From positions 1 through 64,000 of the forward strand of contig DATLTC010000009.1 in assembly GCA_035533755.1 (NCBI GenBank): a stretch of 64,000 nucleotides of DNA, in the 5' to 3' direction. Origin of the DNA: Gemmatimonadaceae bacterium. Its GTDB lineage: Bacteria; Gemmatimonadota; Gemmatimonadetes; Gemmatimonadales; Gemmatimonadaceae. Under the pieces are notes generated by a model. It had not been told where the DNA came from. It was given only the letters and a program-made list of their open reading frames with translations, and did not search any database. Of this stretch, positions 52,104-60,107 are shown in pieces. Made by a program: the position numbers and the translations under genes. Each line of letters starts with the position of its first letter. The stretch's first letter is position 1.

Positions 52104-52109
52104 TAACTT
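52104..52109 (+). promoter_or_regulatory. -10 box of the DAP/lysine cluster
   Basis: TAACTT lies 6 bases before the ATG at 52116, the same box and spacing as before recJ. No good -35 is visible. It would start the M20-asd-lysC-dapB-dapA-dapD-aroA-cmk run as a leaderless mRNA. Confidence 0.45.
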
Positions 52110-52115
52110 TGGCGC

Positions 52116-53111
52116 ATGACAGACGTCGTCGCGCTCGCCGCCGAGTTGCTCGCCCTGCAATCCACCAGCGGCGCCGAATCCAGCGCCGTTGATTTCGTGT
52201 CCCGCTGGCTGGTCGCCGGCGGGTGGGACGTGGAATTGCAGGAGGTGGCGCCCGGCCGCGCCAACGTCTGGGCGCGCCGCGCGGGACACGGCGTCACGCT
52301 GTCCACGCACCTCGACACCGTGCCCCCGTACGTCTCGCCGCGCCTCGAAGGCAATCGCCTCTATGGACGCGGCGCCTGCGACGCCAAGGGGATCGCGGCG
52401 GCGATGATGGTGGCCGCCGAGCAGCTGGCCGCCGACGGCGAGCTCCGCGTGGATCTGCTGTTCGTCGTCGGCGAGGAGAAGAATTCCGACGGCGCGCGCG
52501 CCGCCAACCATCTGCCCGCCACCAGCCGGTTCCTGATCAACGGCGAACCCACCGAGAGCAAGCTCGCCAGCGGCGCCAAGGGGTCGCAGCGCGTGGTCAT
52601 TCGCACGCGCGGTCGCGCCGCGCACTCGGCGTACGCCCACCTGGGCGAGTCGGCCATCGTGCCGATGCTGGCCCTGCTGCCCACGATCCACGAGATCCCG
52701 CTGCCGTCCGATCCCGTGCTCGGCGACACCACGCTCAATATCGGCACCATCCACGGCGGCACCGAAGCCAACATCGTGCCCGCCCTGTGCGAGAGCGAGG
52801 TGATGTTCCGGCTGGTGAACGATGTCGCGCCGCTACGCAAAGCGGTCGAGCGCTGGGCCAAGGGGCGGGCGGAACTCGACTGGGGTTCCCACATCCCGCC
52901 GCAGCGGTTCCATACGCTGCCCGGGTTCGACACCGCGCCCGTGGCGTACACCTCCGACATACCACTGCTCGATCGCTGGGGCACGCCGCTCCTGTTCGGT
53001 CCCGGTTCGATCACGGTGGCCCATACCCCCGATGAATACGTCGACGTCGCCGAGCTGCGCGGCGCCGTGGATACCTACGCGCGGATGGTGCGCGCCCTGC
53101 TCGAGACCTGA
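52116..53111 (+). CDS. dapE: M20 family deacylase, probable succinyl-diaminopimelate desuccinylase
   Basis: A 331-residue M20 zinc peptidase-family deacylase. Metal ligands are His65 and Asp67 (STHLDT), Asp89 (GRGACDAKG), Glu120/Glu121 (GEEKNSDG), a NGEPTE segment, and a final His in VAHTPDEYV. It is shorter than typical DapE (about 375) and resembles the LysK/ArgE-type short deacylases, so N-acetyl-lysine or acetyl-ornithine deacetylation is possible. DapE is preferred because asd, lysC, dapB, dapA and dapD follow and dapD uses the succinylase route. It is 10 bases before asd. Confidence 0.75.
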   Translation: MTDVVALAAELLALQSTSGAESSAVDFVSRWLVAGGWDVELQEVAPGRANVWARRAGHGVTLSTHLDTVPPYVSPRLEGNRLYGRGACDAKGIAAAMMVAAEQLAADGELRVDLLFVVGEEKNSDGARAANHLPATSRFLINGEPTESKLASGAKGSQRVVIRTRGRAAHSAYAHLGESAIVPMLALLPTIHEIPLPSDPVLGDTTLNIGTIHGGTEANIVPALCESEVMFRLVNDVAPLRKAVERWAKGRAELDWGSHIPPQRFHTLPGFDTAPVAYTSDIPLLDRWGTPLLFGPGSITVAHTPDEYVDVAELRGAVDTYARMVRALLET

Positions 53112-53121
53112 ACCCACCCGC

Positions 53122-54198
53122 ATGCCCCCCGCCGCCCCCTCGTCCAAGCGTTCCGTCGCCATCCTCGGTGCCACCGGCGCCGTGGGCCAGGCGTTCATCC
53201 GGCTGCTCGCCGATCACCCGTGGTTCGAGATCGGCGCCGTCGCGGCGTCCGAGCGCTCGGTGGGCAAGTCGTACGCCGACGCCGCCACCTGGGTGGGCGA
53301 CGACGCGATCCCGCCCCACATCGCCACGCTGCCGGTGCTTGCGTGTGATCCCGCGGCGGTCAAGGCTGACCTCGTGTTCTCGGCGCTCGACGCCGCGGCC
53401 GCCGGCGACGTGGAGCCGGCGTTCGCTCGCGCCGGACGGTTCGTGCTCAGCAACGCCAAGAACTACCGCATGGAACCCGACGTCCCGCTGGTGATTCCTG
53501 AGGTCAACCCCGGACACCTCGACGTGCTCGCGGCGCAGCGCAAGAACCGCGGCTGGACGGGCGCCATCGTGACCAACGGCAACTGCTCGGCCATCCCCGC
53601 GGCGATGGTGCTGGCGCCGCTACACGAGGCGTTCGGCGTGCGGCGCGTGATCCTGATGACCATGCAGGCCGTGTCCGGGGCGGGCTATCCCGGCGTGCCC
53701 AGCCTCGACATCCTCGGCAACGTGATCCCGTTCATCCGCGACGAGGAGCCCAAGGTCGAAGTGGAAGTGAACAAGATGCTCGGGACCGTCCGCGGCGGCG
53801 TGATCGCCCCGGCGTCGTTCGGGCTCAGCGCGCACACCAACCGCGTGCCCGTGGAACACGGGCACACGGTGTGCCTGTCCGTGGAATTCGACCGCAAGCC
53901 CACCGCCGACGAGGTCACCGCCGTGCTGCGCGAGTGGCGCGGCGCCGACGCGGCGCGTGGCCTGCCCACGGCGCCGGAGCGTCCCCTCATCATGCGCGAC
54001 GAACCCGACCGCCCGCAGCCGCGCCGCGACCGGATGGCCGGCAACGGCATGGCCCTCGTCGTGGGACGCGTGCGGCCCGATCCCGTCTTCCACATCAAGC
54101 TGGTGGCGATGGCGCACAACATCGTGCGCGGGGCCGCGGGGGCCTCGGTGCTCAACGCCGAACTGATGGTCGCGCGCGGCCTGCTGGATCGCCCGTGA
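53122..54198 (+). CDS. asd: Aspartate-semialdehyde dehydrogenase (archaeal/fungal type)
   Basis: Makes aspartate semialdehyde for lysine, threonine and methionine. The 358-residue protein has GATGAVGQ (16-23), SNAKNYRMEPDVPL, the catalytic Cys155 in TNGNCSA, MQAVSGAGYPGVPSLD and a HTNRVPVEHGHT segment. These mark the archaeal/yeast-type ASD rather than the E. coli type. The active-site motif reads NGNC where NPNC is usual. It overlaps lysC by 4 bases. Confidence 0.93.
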   Translation: MPPAAPSSKRSVAILGATGAVGQAFIRLLADHPWFEIGAVAASERSVGKSYADAATWVGDDAIPPHIATLPVLACDPAAVKADLVFSALDAAAAGDVEPAFARAGRFVLSNAKNYRMEPDVPLVIPEVNPGHLDVLAAQRKNRGWTGAIVTNGNCSAIPAAMVLAPLHEAFGVRRVILMTMQAVSGAGYPGVPSLDILGNVIPFIRDEEPKVEVEVNKMLGTVRGGVIAPASFGLSAHTNRVPVEHGHTVCLSVEFDRKPTADEVTAVLREWRGADAARGLPTAPERPLIMRDEPDRPQPRRDRMAGNGMALVVGRVRPDPVFHIKLVAMAHNIVRGAAGASVLNAELMVARGLLDRP

Positions 54199-55559
54199 TC
54201 GTCCTCAAGTTCGGCGGCACCTCCGTGGCCGACGCCGCCGCCATCCGGCGCGCGGCCGCCATCGTCGAATCGCGACGCGGCCGGGCGCCGATCGTCGTCG
54301 TCTCGGCGCTGGCCGGCGCCACCAATCTGCTGCTCGAGATCGCCGAGCAATCGTCGCGCGGGCAACTCATCCTCGCGCTGCGCAGCGTCGAAGCGCTCCG
54401 CCAGCGCCACCTGGATGTGGCCGAGGCGCTCCTCGGGGCGGGGCGCGAAGCGGCCGACGTGATGGCCGAGATGAGCGCCATGTTCGACGAGCTGGCCAGC
54501 CTCGCCGGCGCCCTCTCGGTGCTGGGCGATCTCACGCCGCGCAGTCAGGACGCCATCGCGTCGATCGGCGAGCAGCTGTCGTCGCTGCTGTGCACCGCGG
54601 CCTTCCGCCACGCTGGGCTCGCCGCCACGCACGTCGACGCCCGCCAGGTGATGATCACCGACGATCACTTCACCAAGGCCGAGCCCGAACCCGACGCGAT
54701 CGCCAACGCGGCGCTGCGCCACATCGCGCCCGTGGTGCACGCCGGCGAGATCCCGGTGCTCGGCGGCTTCATCGGCTCCAGCCGCAACGTCGGCGTGACG
54801 ACCACGCTGGGACGTGGCGGCGGCGACTACAGCGCGTCGCTGTTCGGGGCCGCCCTCCACTCCGAGGCGATCGAGATCTGGACCGACGTCGACGGCATGC
54901 TCACCGCCGACCCACGCGTCGTGCGCCGCGCGCGGCTCATCGAGCGCGTGGGATTCGATGAAGCGTCGGAGCTGGCCTCGTTCGGCGCCAAGGTGCTGCA
55001 CCCCAGCACGATCGCGCCCGCCGTGCGGCTCGGGATCCCCGTGTACGTGCTCAACTCGCGCAACCCGGCGTCCGCGGGCACGATGATCACGTTCGACGCG
55101 CCGCGCCGGCCCGTGACCGCGATCGCCGGCAAGAGCGGCGTGAGCCTGGTCAAGGTGCGTTCGCCCCGCATGCTGCTCACCGAGGGGTTCCTGCGCACCC
55201 TGTTCGACATCTTCGAACGGCACAAGACCTCGGTCGACGTCGTCGCCACCTCCGAGGTCTCGGTGTCGCTCACCGTGGACGACGCGTCGCACCTCGACGC
55301 GCTGATCGTCGACCTGCGATCGTTGGGCGACGTGGCCATCGAGCGCAACCGCGGCATCGTCGCCGTGGTCGGCGCCGGCCTGAGCGACGGCGGCGTCTCG
55401 ATGTCGCGCGCCCTGCTGGCGCTGGGCGACGTGCGCGTCCACATGCTGTCGTTGAGCGCCACCGGCATCAACCTCACGATCGTCGTCGACGACGAGCAGG
55501 TGAATCCGGTGATCCAACGCCTGCACGCCGAGTTCTTCGAAGGAGGACACGCGTCATGA
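54195..55559 (+). CDS. lysC: Aspartate kinase
   Basis: The first enzyme of the aspartate pathway. The 454-residue protein begins KFGGTSVADA, has GFIGSSRNVGVTTTLGRGGGDYSA, EIWTDVDGML and the SFGAKVLHPSTI segment. Two ACT domains follow (about 305-454) with VDVVATSEVSVSL, likely giving lysine feedback control. This is the monofunctional LysC/ThrA-kinase-like class. GTG 54195 overlaps asd; the end overlaps dapB by 4 bases. Confidence 0.94.
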   Translation: MIVLKFGGTSVADAAAIRRAAAIVESRRGRAPIVVVSALAGATNLLLEIAEQSSRGQLILALRSVEALRQRHLDVAEALLGAGREAADVMAEMSAMFDELASLAGALSVLGDLTPRSQDAIASIGEQLSSLLCTAAFRHAGLAATHVDARQVMITDDHFTKAEPEPDAIANAALRHIAPVVHAGEIPVLGGFIGSSRNVGVTTTLGRGGGDYSASLFGAALHSEAIEIWTDVDGMLTADPRVVRRARLIERVGFDEASELASFGAKVLHPSTIAPAVRLGIPVYVLNSRNPASAGTMITFDAPRRPVTAIAGKSGVSLVKVRSPRMLLTEGFLRTLFDIFERHKTSVDVVATSEVSVSLTVDDASHLDALIVDLRSLGDVAIERNRGIVAVVGAGLSDGGVSMSRALLALGDVRVHMLSLSATGINLTIVVDDEQVNPVIQRLHAEFFEGGHAS

Positions 55560-56260
55560 CGCGCCTGGCGATCATCGGCATGGGCAAGATGGGACGCGCG
55601 GTGGAGCAGCTCGCGCCCGAGCACGGATTCGACGTCGTGGCCCGCATCGACCGCGTGGGCGGCGACGCGCACGAGGTGACCTCCGAGACGCTCAACGGCG
55701 CCGAAGTGGCGGTGGAATTCACCAGCCCCGAGGCGGCGCCCGGCAACATCCGCGTGGCCGCGGCGGCGCGCTGTCCGATCGTCGTCGGCACCACCGGGTG
55801 GGACGCGCAGCGCGCCGACGTCGAGCGGTTCGTGACCGAGGTGGGCGGCGCCCTCCTCGCGGCGCCCAACTTCTCGCTCGGCGTGGCCGCGTTCACGCTC
55901 ACCGTCGAGGCGGCGGCCGCCGCCATGCGCCAGGCGCCGGGGTTCGACGCCCATCTCATCGAGACCCACCACGCGCAGAAGAAGGATGCGCCGTCCGGCA
56001 CCGCGCTCGCCCTGGCGCGCGTGGCGGCCGCGCAACTCGGACGCGACGTGCCGATCACCAGCGTGCGCACCGGCTCCGTGCCCGGCATCCACGAACTCGT
56101 ATTCGACGCGCCATTCGAGCAGATCCGGCTGGTCCACACGGCGCGCGATCGTCGCGTGTTCGCGGACGGCGCGCTCCGCGCCGCCCAATGGCTGGTGGGC
56201 CGGCGCGGCATCTTCACGCTCCGCGACGTGCTCACTTCCCCGGGGGATTCGCGCTCATGA
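55556..56260 (+). CDS. dapB: 4-hydroxy-tetrahydrodipicolinate reductase
   Basis: DapB reduces the DapA product to tetrahydrodipicolinate. The 234-residue protein has the GMGKMGRA nucleotide-binding loop, VEFTSPEA, PIVVGTTGW, APNFSLGV and the catalytic ETHHAQKKDAPSGTA. Length is at the short end of the family (E. coli 273). It overlaps lysC and dapA by 4 bases each. Confidence 0.95.
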   Translation: MTRLAIIGMGKMGRAVEQLAPEHGFDVVARIDRVGGDAHEVTSETLNGAEVAVEFTSPEAAPGNIRVAAAARCPIVVGTTGWDAQRADVERFVTEVGGALLAAPNFSLGVAAFTLTVEAAAAAMRQAPGFDAHLIETHHAQKKDAPSGTALALARVAAAQLGRDVPITSVRTGSVPGIHELVFDAPFEQIRLVHTARDRRVFADGALRAAQWLVGRRGIFTLRDVLTSPGDSRS

Positions 56261-57147
56261 CCGCAGGCAAACTCACCGGGTGCGGCACCGCGCTCGTCAC
56301 CCCGTTCACGGCATCCGGCGCGGTGGACGAGGATGCCCTCCGCCAGTTGGTGGAGTGGCAGATCGCCGAGGGCATCCACTTCCTCGTCCCCTGCGGATCC
56401 ACGGGCGAGGCGGCCACGATGACCGTGGCCGAGCACCGGCGCGTGGTCGAGATCGTGGTGCAGGAGGCCAACGGGCGCGTCCCGGTCGTTGCCGGCGCCG
56501 CGTCCAACGATACCGTCAAGGCCATCGCGCTATCCCGGGAGATGGAGGCGGTGGGGGCCACGCACCTGCTGCACGCCTCGCCGATGTACAACAAGCCGCC
56601 GCAGCGCGGCATCATCGCCCACTTCGAGGCGATCGCGCGCGCGACCAACTTGCCGATCGTCGTCTACAACGTGCCGGGGCGCACGGGCAGCAACATCGAG
56701 GCCAGGACCACCCTCGCCCTGTCCCGGGTGCCGCACATCGCCGCCGTGAAGGAGGCGTCGGGCAACCTCGCCCAGGTCACCGACATCCTCGCCGGCCGCG
56801 CCCGGTCGTTCAGCGTGCTCTCGGGCGACGACGAGTTGACGCTGGCGATGATGGTCGCCGGCGCCGACGGCATCATCTCCGTGATCTCCAACGCCACGCC
56901 CCGCCTCATGGCGCAGCTCTGCGAACGCGCGCTGGCCGGCGATTTCGCCGCGGCGCGCGAGCTGCACTTCACGCTGCTGCCGTGGATGCGCGCCGCGTTC
57001 GTCGAGTCCAATCCCCTCGCGGCCAAGGCCGGCCTCGCGATGATGGGTCGCATTCAGAACGTGCTGCGGCTGCCGCTCGTGCCGCTCGATCCCAAGCACG
57101 ACGCGACCGTGCGCGCCGCGCTCCAGCATGCCGGGGCGCTCGCGTGA
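56257..57147 (+). CDS. dapA: 4-hydroxy-tetrahydrodipicolinate synthase
   Basis: DapA condenses pyruvate and aspartate semialdehyde. The 296-residue TIM-barrel protein has GTALVTPF, VPCGSTGEAATM, the Schiff-base lysine in AVKEASGN, YNVPGRTG and SGDDELTL. ATG 56257 overlaps the dapB stop. It overlaps dapD by 4 bases. Confidence 0.96.
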   Translation: MTAGKLTGCGTALVTPFTASGAVDEDALRQLVEWQIAEGIHFLVPCGSTGEAATMTVAEHRRVVEIVVQEANGRVPVVAGAASNDTVKAIALSREMEAVGATHLLHASPMYNKPPQRGIIAHFEAIARATNLPIVVYNVPGRTGSNIEARTTLALSRVPHIAAVKEASGNLAQVTDILAGRARSFSVLSGDDELTLAMMVAGADGIISVISNATPRLMAQLCERALAGDFAAARELHFTLLPWMRAAFVESNPLAAKAGLAMMGRIQNVLRLPLVPLDPKHDATVRAALQHAGALA

Positions 57148-57998
57148 CGGCCACGCTCGCCGAACGCATCGACGCCCTGGCCGCCACGCCGCGCGATCTG
57201 CCGCTCGCGGCCGGCGCCGACGCCGTGGTGCGCGAGCTGCTCGACGCGCTCGAGATCGGCGCCGTGCGCGCCGCCGCGCGCGACGCCGGCGGCCGCTGGC
57301 AGGCCGTGCCGTGGGTCAAGCGCGGCATCCTGCTCGGCTTCCGGGCCGGGAAGATGGCCGACATGTCCATCCCGTCGGGTCCGGGTGCGCGATTCAGCTT
57401 CGTGGACAAGGACACCTTTCCGGCCCGCGCCTTCGACGTCGCCGACGGCGTACGCCTGGTGCCGGGCGGGTCCACCGTGCGCCGCGGCAGCTACCTCGCG
57501 CCCGGCGTCGTGTGCATGCCCCCGATGTTCGTCAACGTCGGCGCCTGGGTGGGCAGCGGCACGATGATCGACTCCCACGCGCTGGTCGGCTCGTGCGCGC
57601 AGATCGGCGAGCGCGTGCACCTGAGCGCGGCGGCCCAGATCGGCGGTGTCCTCGAGCCCGTGAACGCCAGCCCCGTGGTGATCGAGGACGACGTGCTCGT
57701 GGGAGGCAACTGCGGCGTGTACGAAGGCACGGTCGTGCGCGCGCGCGCCGTGCTCGCCGCCGGCGTCGTTCTCACGCGCGGGACGCCGGTGTTCGATCTC
57801 GTGCACGAGCGCGTGTACCGCGCCGCGCCCGATGCGCCGCTCGAGATCCCCGCCGGCGCCGTCGTCGTGCCGGGCGCCCGCGCGGTGAGCGGCGGATGGG
57901 GTGCCGGCCAGGGGTTGTCGCTCCAGGCGCCGGTGATCGTGAAGTACCGCGACGACAGGACCGACCTCGCCACGGCGCTCGAAGCGTGGCTGCGATGA
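57144..57998 (+). CDS. dapD: Tetrahydrodipicolinate N-succinyltransferase
   Basis: DapD succinylates tetrahydrodipicolinate, defining the succinylase branch of DAP synthesis. The 284-residue protein has a helical N-terminus and then a left-handed hexapeptide-repeat coil with MFVNVGAWVGSGTMIDSHALVGSCAQIG, LEPVNASPVVIEDDVLVGGNC. Its end GRSLSLQAPVIVKYRD-like part is GQGLSLQAPVIVKYRD. GTG 57144 overlaps dapA. The DapD family call is secure; a DapH acetyltransferase is ruled out by the ending and length. Confidence 0.93.
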   Translation: MTATLAERIDALAATPRDLPLAAGADAVVRELLDALEIGAVRAAARDAGGRWQAVPWVKRGILLGFRAGKMADMSIPSGPGARFSFVDKDTFPARAFDVADGVRLVPGGSTVRRGSYLAPGVVCMPPMFVNVGAWVGSGTMIDSHALVGSCAQIGERVHLSAAAQIGGVLEPVNASPVVIEDDVLVGGNCGVYEGTVVRARAVLAAGVVLTRGTPVFDLVHERVYRAAPDAPLEIPAGAVVVPGARAVSGGWGAGQGLSLQAPVIVKYRDDRTDLATALEAWLR

Positions 57999-58014
57999 CC
58001 GGCCGGGCGTGCCC

Positions 58015-59274
58015 ATGAAGGTCGGCGGCCGCGTGCGCGTACCGGGCGACAAGTCCATCTCCCATCGCGCGCTCATCCTCGCGGCGTTGGGATCCGGGCA
58101 GTCGCTGGTACGCGGCATCCTCGATTCCCACGACGTCCGGTCCACCGCCTCGGTGCTCCGCGCCATGGGCGTGGACGTGCCGGCGCTCGCCCCGACGATG
58201 GCCGTGAACGGCGTGGGCCTGGCCGGGCTGCGCGCCGCAGCGCGCGATCTCGACTGCGGCAACAGCGGCACCACCACCCGCCTCCTCGCGGGCGTGGCCG
58301 CGGCGCGGCCGTTCACCTCGCGCTTCGTCGGCGACGAGAGCCTGAGCCGCCGGCCCATGCGCCGCATCATCCGCCCGCTCGAAGCCATGGGCGCGCGCGT
58401 CCACTGCGAACGCGGCGACGGACTGCCCATGGTGGTGTACGGCGCGGCCCTGCGGCCCGTGGACTGGCGCAGCGAGGTGGCCAGCGCCCAGGTGAAGAGC
58501 GCCATTCTGCTGGCCGGACTCGTGAGCGGCGTCCGCGTGTCGGTCACCGAGCCGTTCCCGTCGCGCGACCACACCGAGCGCATGCTCTCGGCGCGCGGCG
58601 TGAACGTCCGCACCCGCGACGGTACGGTGACGCTCGAGCCCGTATCGGCGCTGCCGGCGGCGGAGGTGGACGTGCCGGCCGACCCATCGTCCGCCGCCTT
58701 CTTCGCAGGCCTCGCCGCCGTCGCCGACGCCGGCGACCTCGTGCTCGACGACGTCTGCGTGAATCCCACGCGCACCGGGTTCCTGCAGGTGCTGCGCCGG
58801 ATGGGGGCGCGCGTCGAGATCCTCGAGGAGGTCTCCCGCGGCGGCGAATCGGTGGCCACGCTGCGCGTCTCCGGGGGCGTCCTGCACGGCACCGACGTCG
58901 GTGGCGACGAGGTGCCGAGCATGATCGATGAGCTGCCGCTCGTCGCCTGCCTGGGCGCGCGTGCCGACGGCGTGACGCGCATCACCGGCGCCAGCGAACT
59001 GCGCGTGAAGGAGAGCGACCGCATCCGCACCGTGGTCGAGAACCTGCGTGCCCTGGGCGTGCAGGCGGAGGAGCTGCCCGACGGGCTCGTCGTGCACGGC
59101 ACGCGGGCGCCGCTGCGCGGGTCGGTGACCACGCACGGCGACCATCGCATCGCGATGGCGTTCGGCGTGCTCGGCGTCACCGAGGGGGCGGCGGTGCAGA
59201 TCGACGACCCGTCGTGCGTCGACGTGTCGTTTCCCGGGTTCTGGGACCTGCTGCGCCAGGTCGCGTCGGCGTGA
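58015..59274 (+). CDS. aroA: 3-phosphoshikimate 1-carboxyvinyltransferase (EPSP synthase)
   Basis: AroA adds enolpyruvate to shikimate 3-phosphate. The protein has VPGDKSISHRALIL, LDCGNSGTTTRLL, GDESLSRRPMRR, SAQVKSAILLAGL, DPSSAAFF, LKESDR-type (RVKESDRI) and GDHRIAMAF motifs. ATG 58015 gives 419 residues; a GTG at 58009 adds two. It follows dapD by 16 bases and overlaps cmk by 4. Aromatic synthesis is thus appended to the lysine cluster. Confidence 0.96.
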   Translation: MKVGGRVRVPGDKSISHRALILAALGSGQSLVRGILDSHDVRSTASVLRAMGVDVPALAPTMAVNGVGLAGLRAAARDLDCGNSGTTTRLLAGVAAARPFTSRFVGDESLSRRPMRRIIRPLEAMGARVHCERGDGLPMVVYGAALRPVDWRSEVASAQVKSAILLAGLVSGVRVSVTEPFPSRDHTERMLSARGVNVRTRDGTVTLEPVSALPAAEVDVPADPSSAAFFAGLAAVADAGDLVLDDVCVNPTRTGFLQVLRRMGARVEILEEVSRGGESVATLRVSGGVLHGTDVGGDEVPSMIDELPLVACLGARADGVTRITGASELRVKESDRIRTVVENLRALGVQAEELPDGLVVHGTRAPLRGSVTTHGDHRIAMAFGVLGVTEGAAVQIDDPSCVDVSFPGFWDLLRQVASA

Positions 59275-59963
59275 GCGCGGCCCGCGTGGTGATCGCGATC
59301 GACGGGCCCGCGGCGTCCGGCAAATCGTCCACGGCGCAGTGGGTGGCCGAACGCCTGGGCGTGCGCCACGTGGACTCGGGCGCGCTCTATCGGGCGCTCA
59401 CCGCGGCGGCGCTGCGCGCGGCCGGCGACCCCGACGCGTGGACCGAGGCCGATGTGCTCCGCCATGCGGGGCGCGTGGCGTTGGCGCCCACGGACCGGTC
59501 GTTCGACGCGGTGATCGACGGCGCGCCGGTGGGCGAGGAGATCCGGACCCCGGAGGTCACCCGGCACGTCTCGCTCGTGGCCGGCATGCCGGGCGTGCGG
59601 GCCTGGGTGAACGACCGCGTGCGCGCCGCCGCCCGCGACCACGACGTGGTGGTGGATGGCCGGGACATCGGGACGGCCGTGTTCCCCGACGCGCCGCTCA
59701 AGGTGTTCCTGGTGGCCGATCCCTGGGAGCGAGCCCGCCGGCGGCTGCTCCAGCGGCTGCAGCGGATGCCGGCCGAGGCCGAGATCGCCGAGGAGACCGA
59801 CCGCCTGGTGCAGCGCGACGCGCGGGATGCGACGCAATCGGTACCGGCGCGCGACGCGGTGGTGGTGGACACCACGTACCTCACACAGGAAGAGCAGGTG
59901 GAGCGAATCGTGGCGCTGGCCCGCGCCGTAACCCACCGCGACGACGTCACTTCCGGCGGTTGA
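59271..59963 (+). CDS. cmk: Cytidylate kinase
   Basis: Cmk phosphorylates CMP and dCMP. The 230-residue protein has P-loop GPAASGKSS (12-20), VDSGALYRA, the DGRDIGTAVFPDA segment and RDARDAT. GTG 59271 overlaps the aroA stop. The order aroA-cmk-rpsA is conserved in many bacteria, though rpsA here has its own promoter that begins inside the cmk end. Confidence 0.95.
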   Translation: MSAARVVIAIDGPAASGKSSTAQWVAERLGVRHVDSGALYRALTAAALRAAGDPDAWTEADVLRHAGRVALAPTDRSFDAVIDGAPVGEEIRTPEVTRHVSLVAGMPGVRAWVNDRVRAAARDHDVVVDGRDIGTAVFPDAPLKVFLVADPWERARRRLLQRLQRMPAEAEIAEETDRLVQRDARDATQSVPARDAVVVDTTYLTQEEQVERIVALARAVTHRDDVTSGG

Positions 59964-59988
59964 CGTCACGTACTATCCAAACTAGCTT
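59960..59988 (+). promoter_or_regulatory. Promoter of rpsA
   Basis: TTGACG (59960-59965), a 17-base spacer and TAGCTT (59983-59988) predict a start near 59995. The -35 overlaps the last codon of cmk. Confidence 0.75.
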
Positions 59989-59994
59989 TATAGG

Positions 59995-60107
59995 TTCTAC
60001 CCGCCTGGGTGTCTTCCGGGGTCTCCGGAAGCCGCGCCGTCGGGCCGTTCACCACCCTGCACCTCGCCGCGGCGAGTGATCAATCCGCGGAGCGTTGAGG
60101 AGACTTC
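59995..60107 (+). promoter_or_regulatory. rpsA leader, possible S1 autoregulatory site
   Basis: The 113-base leader has a perfect 7-pair hairpin (60013-60019 with 60025-60031) and a 14-base palindrome CTCGCCGCGGCGAG (60063-60076) that can form a 5-pair hairpin with a CGCG loop. The ribosome-binding sequence GAGGAG (60097-60102) lies 5 bases before the TTG start. Repression by S1 of its own leader is known in enterics; here it is inferred. Confidence 0.5.
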
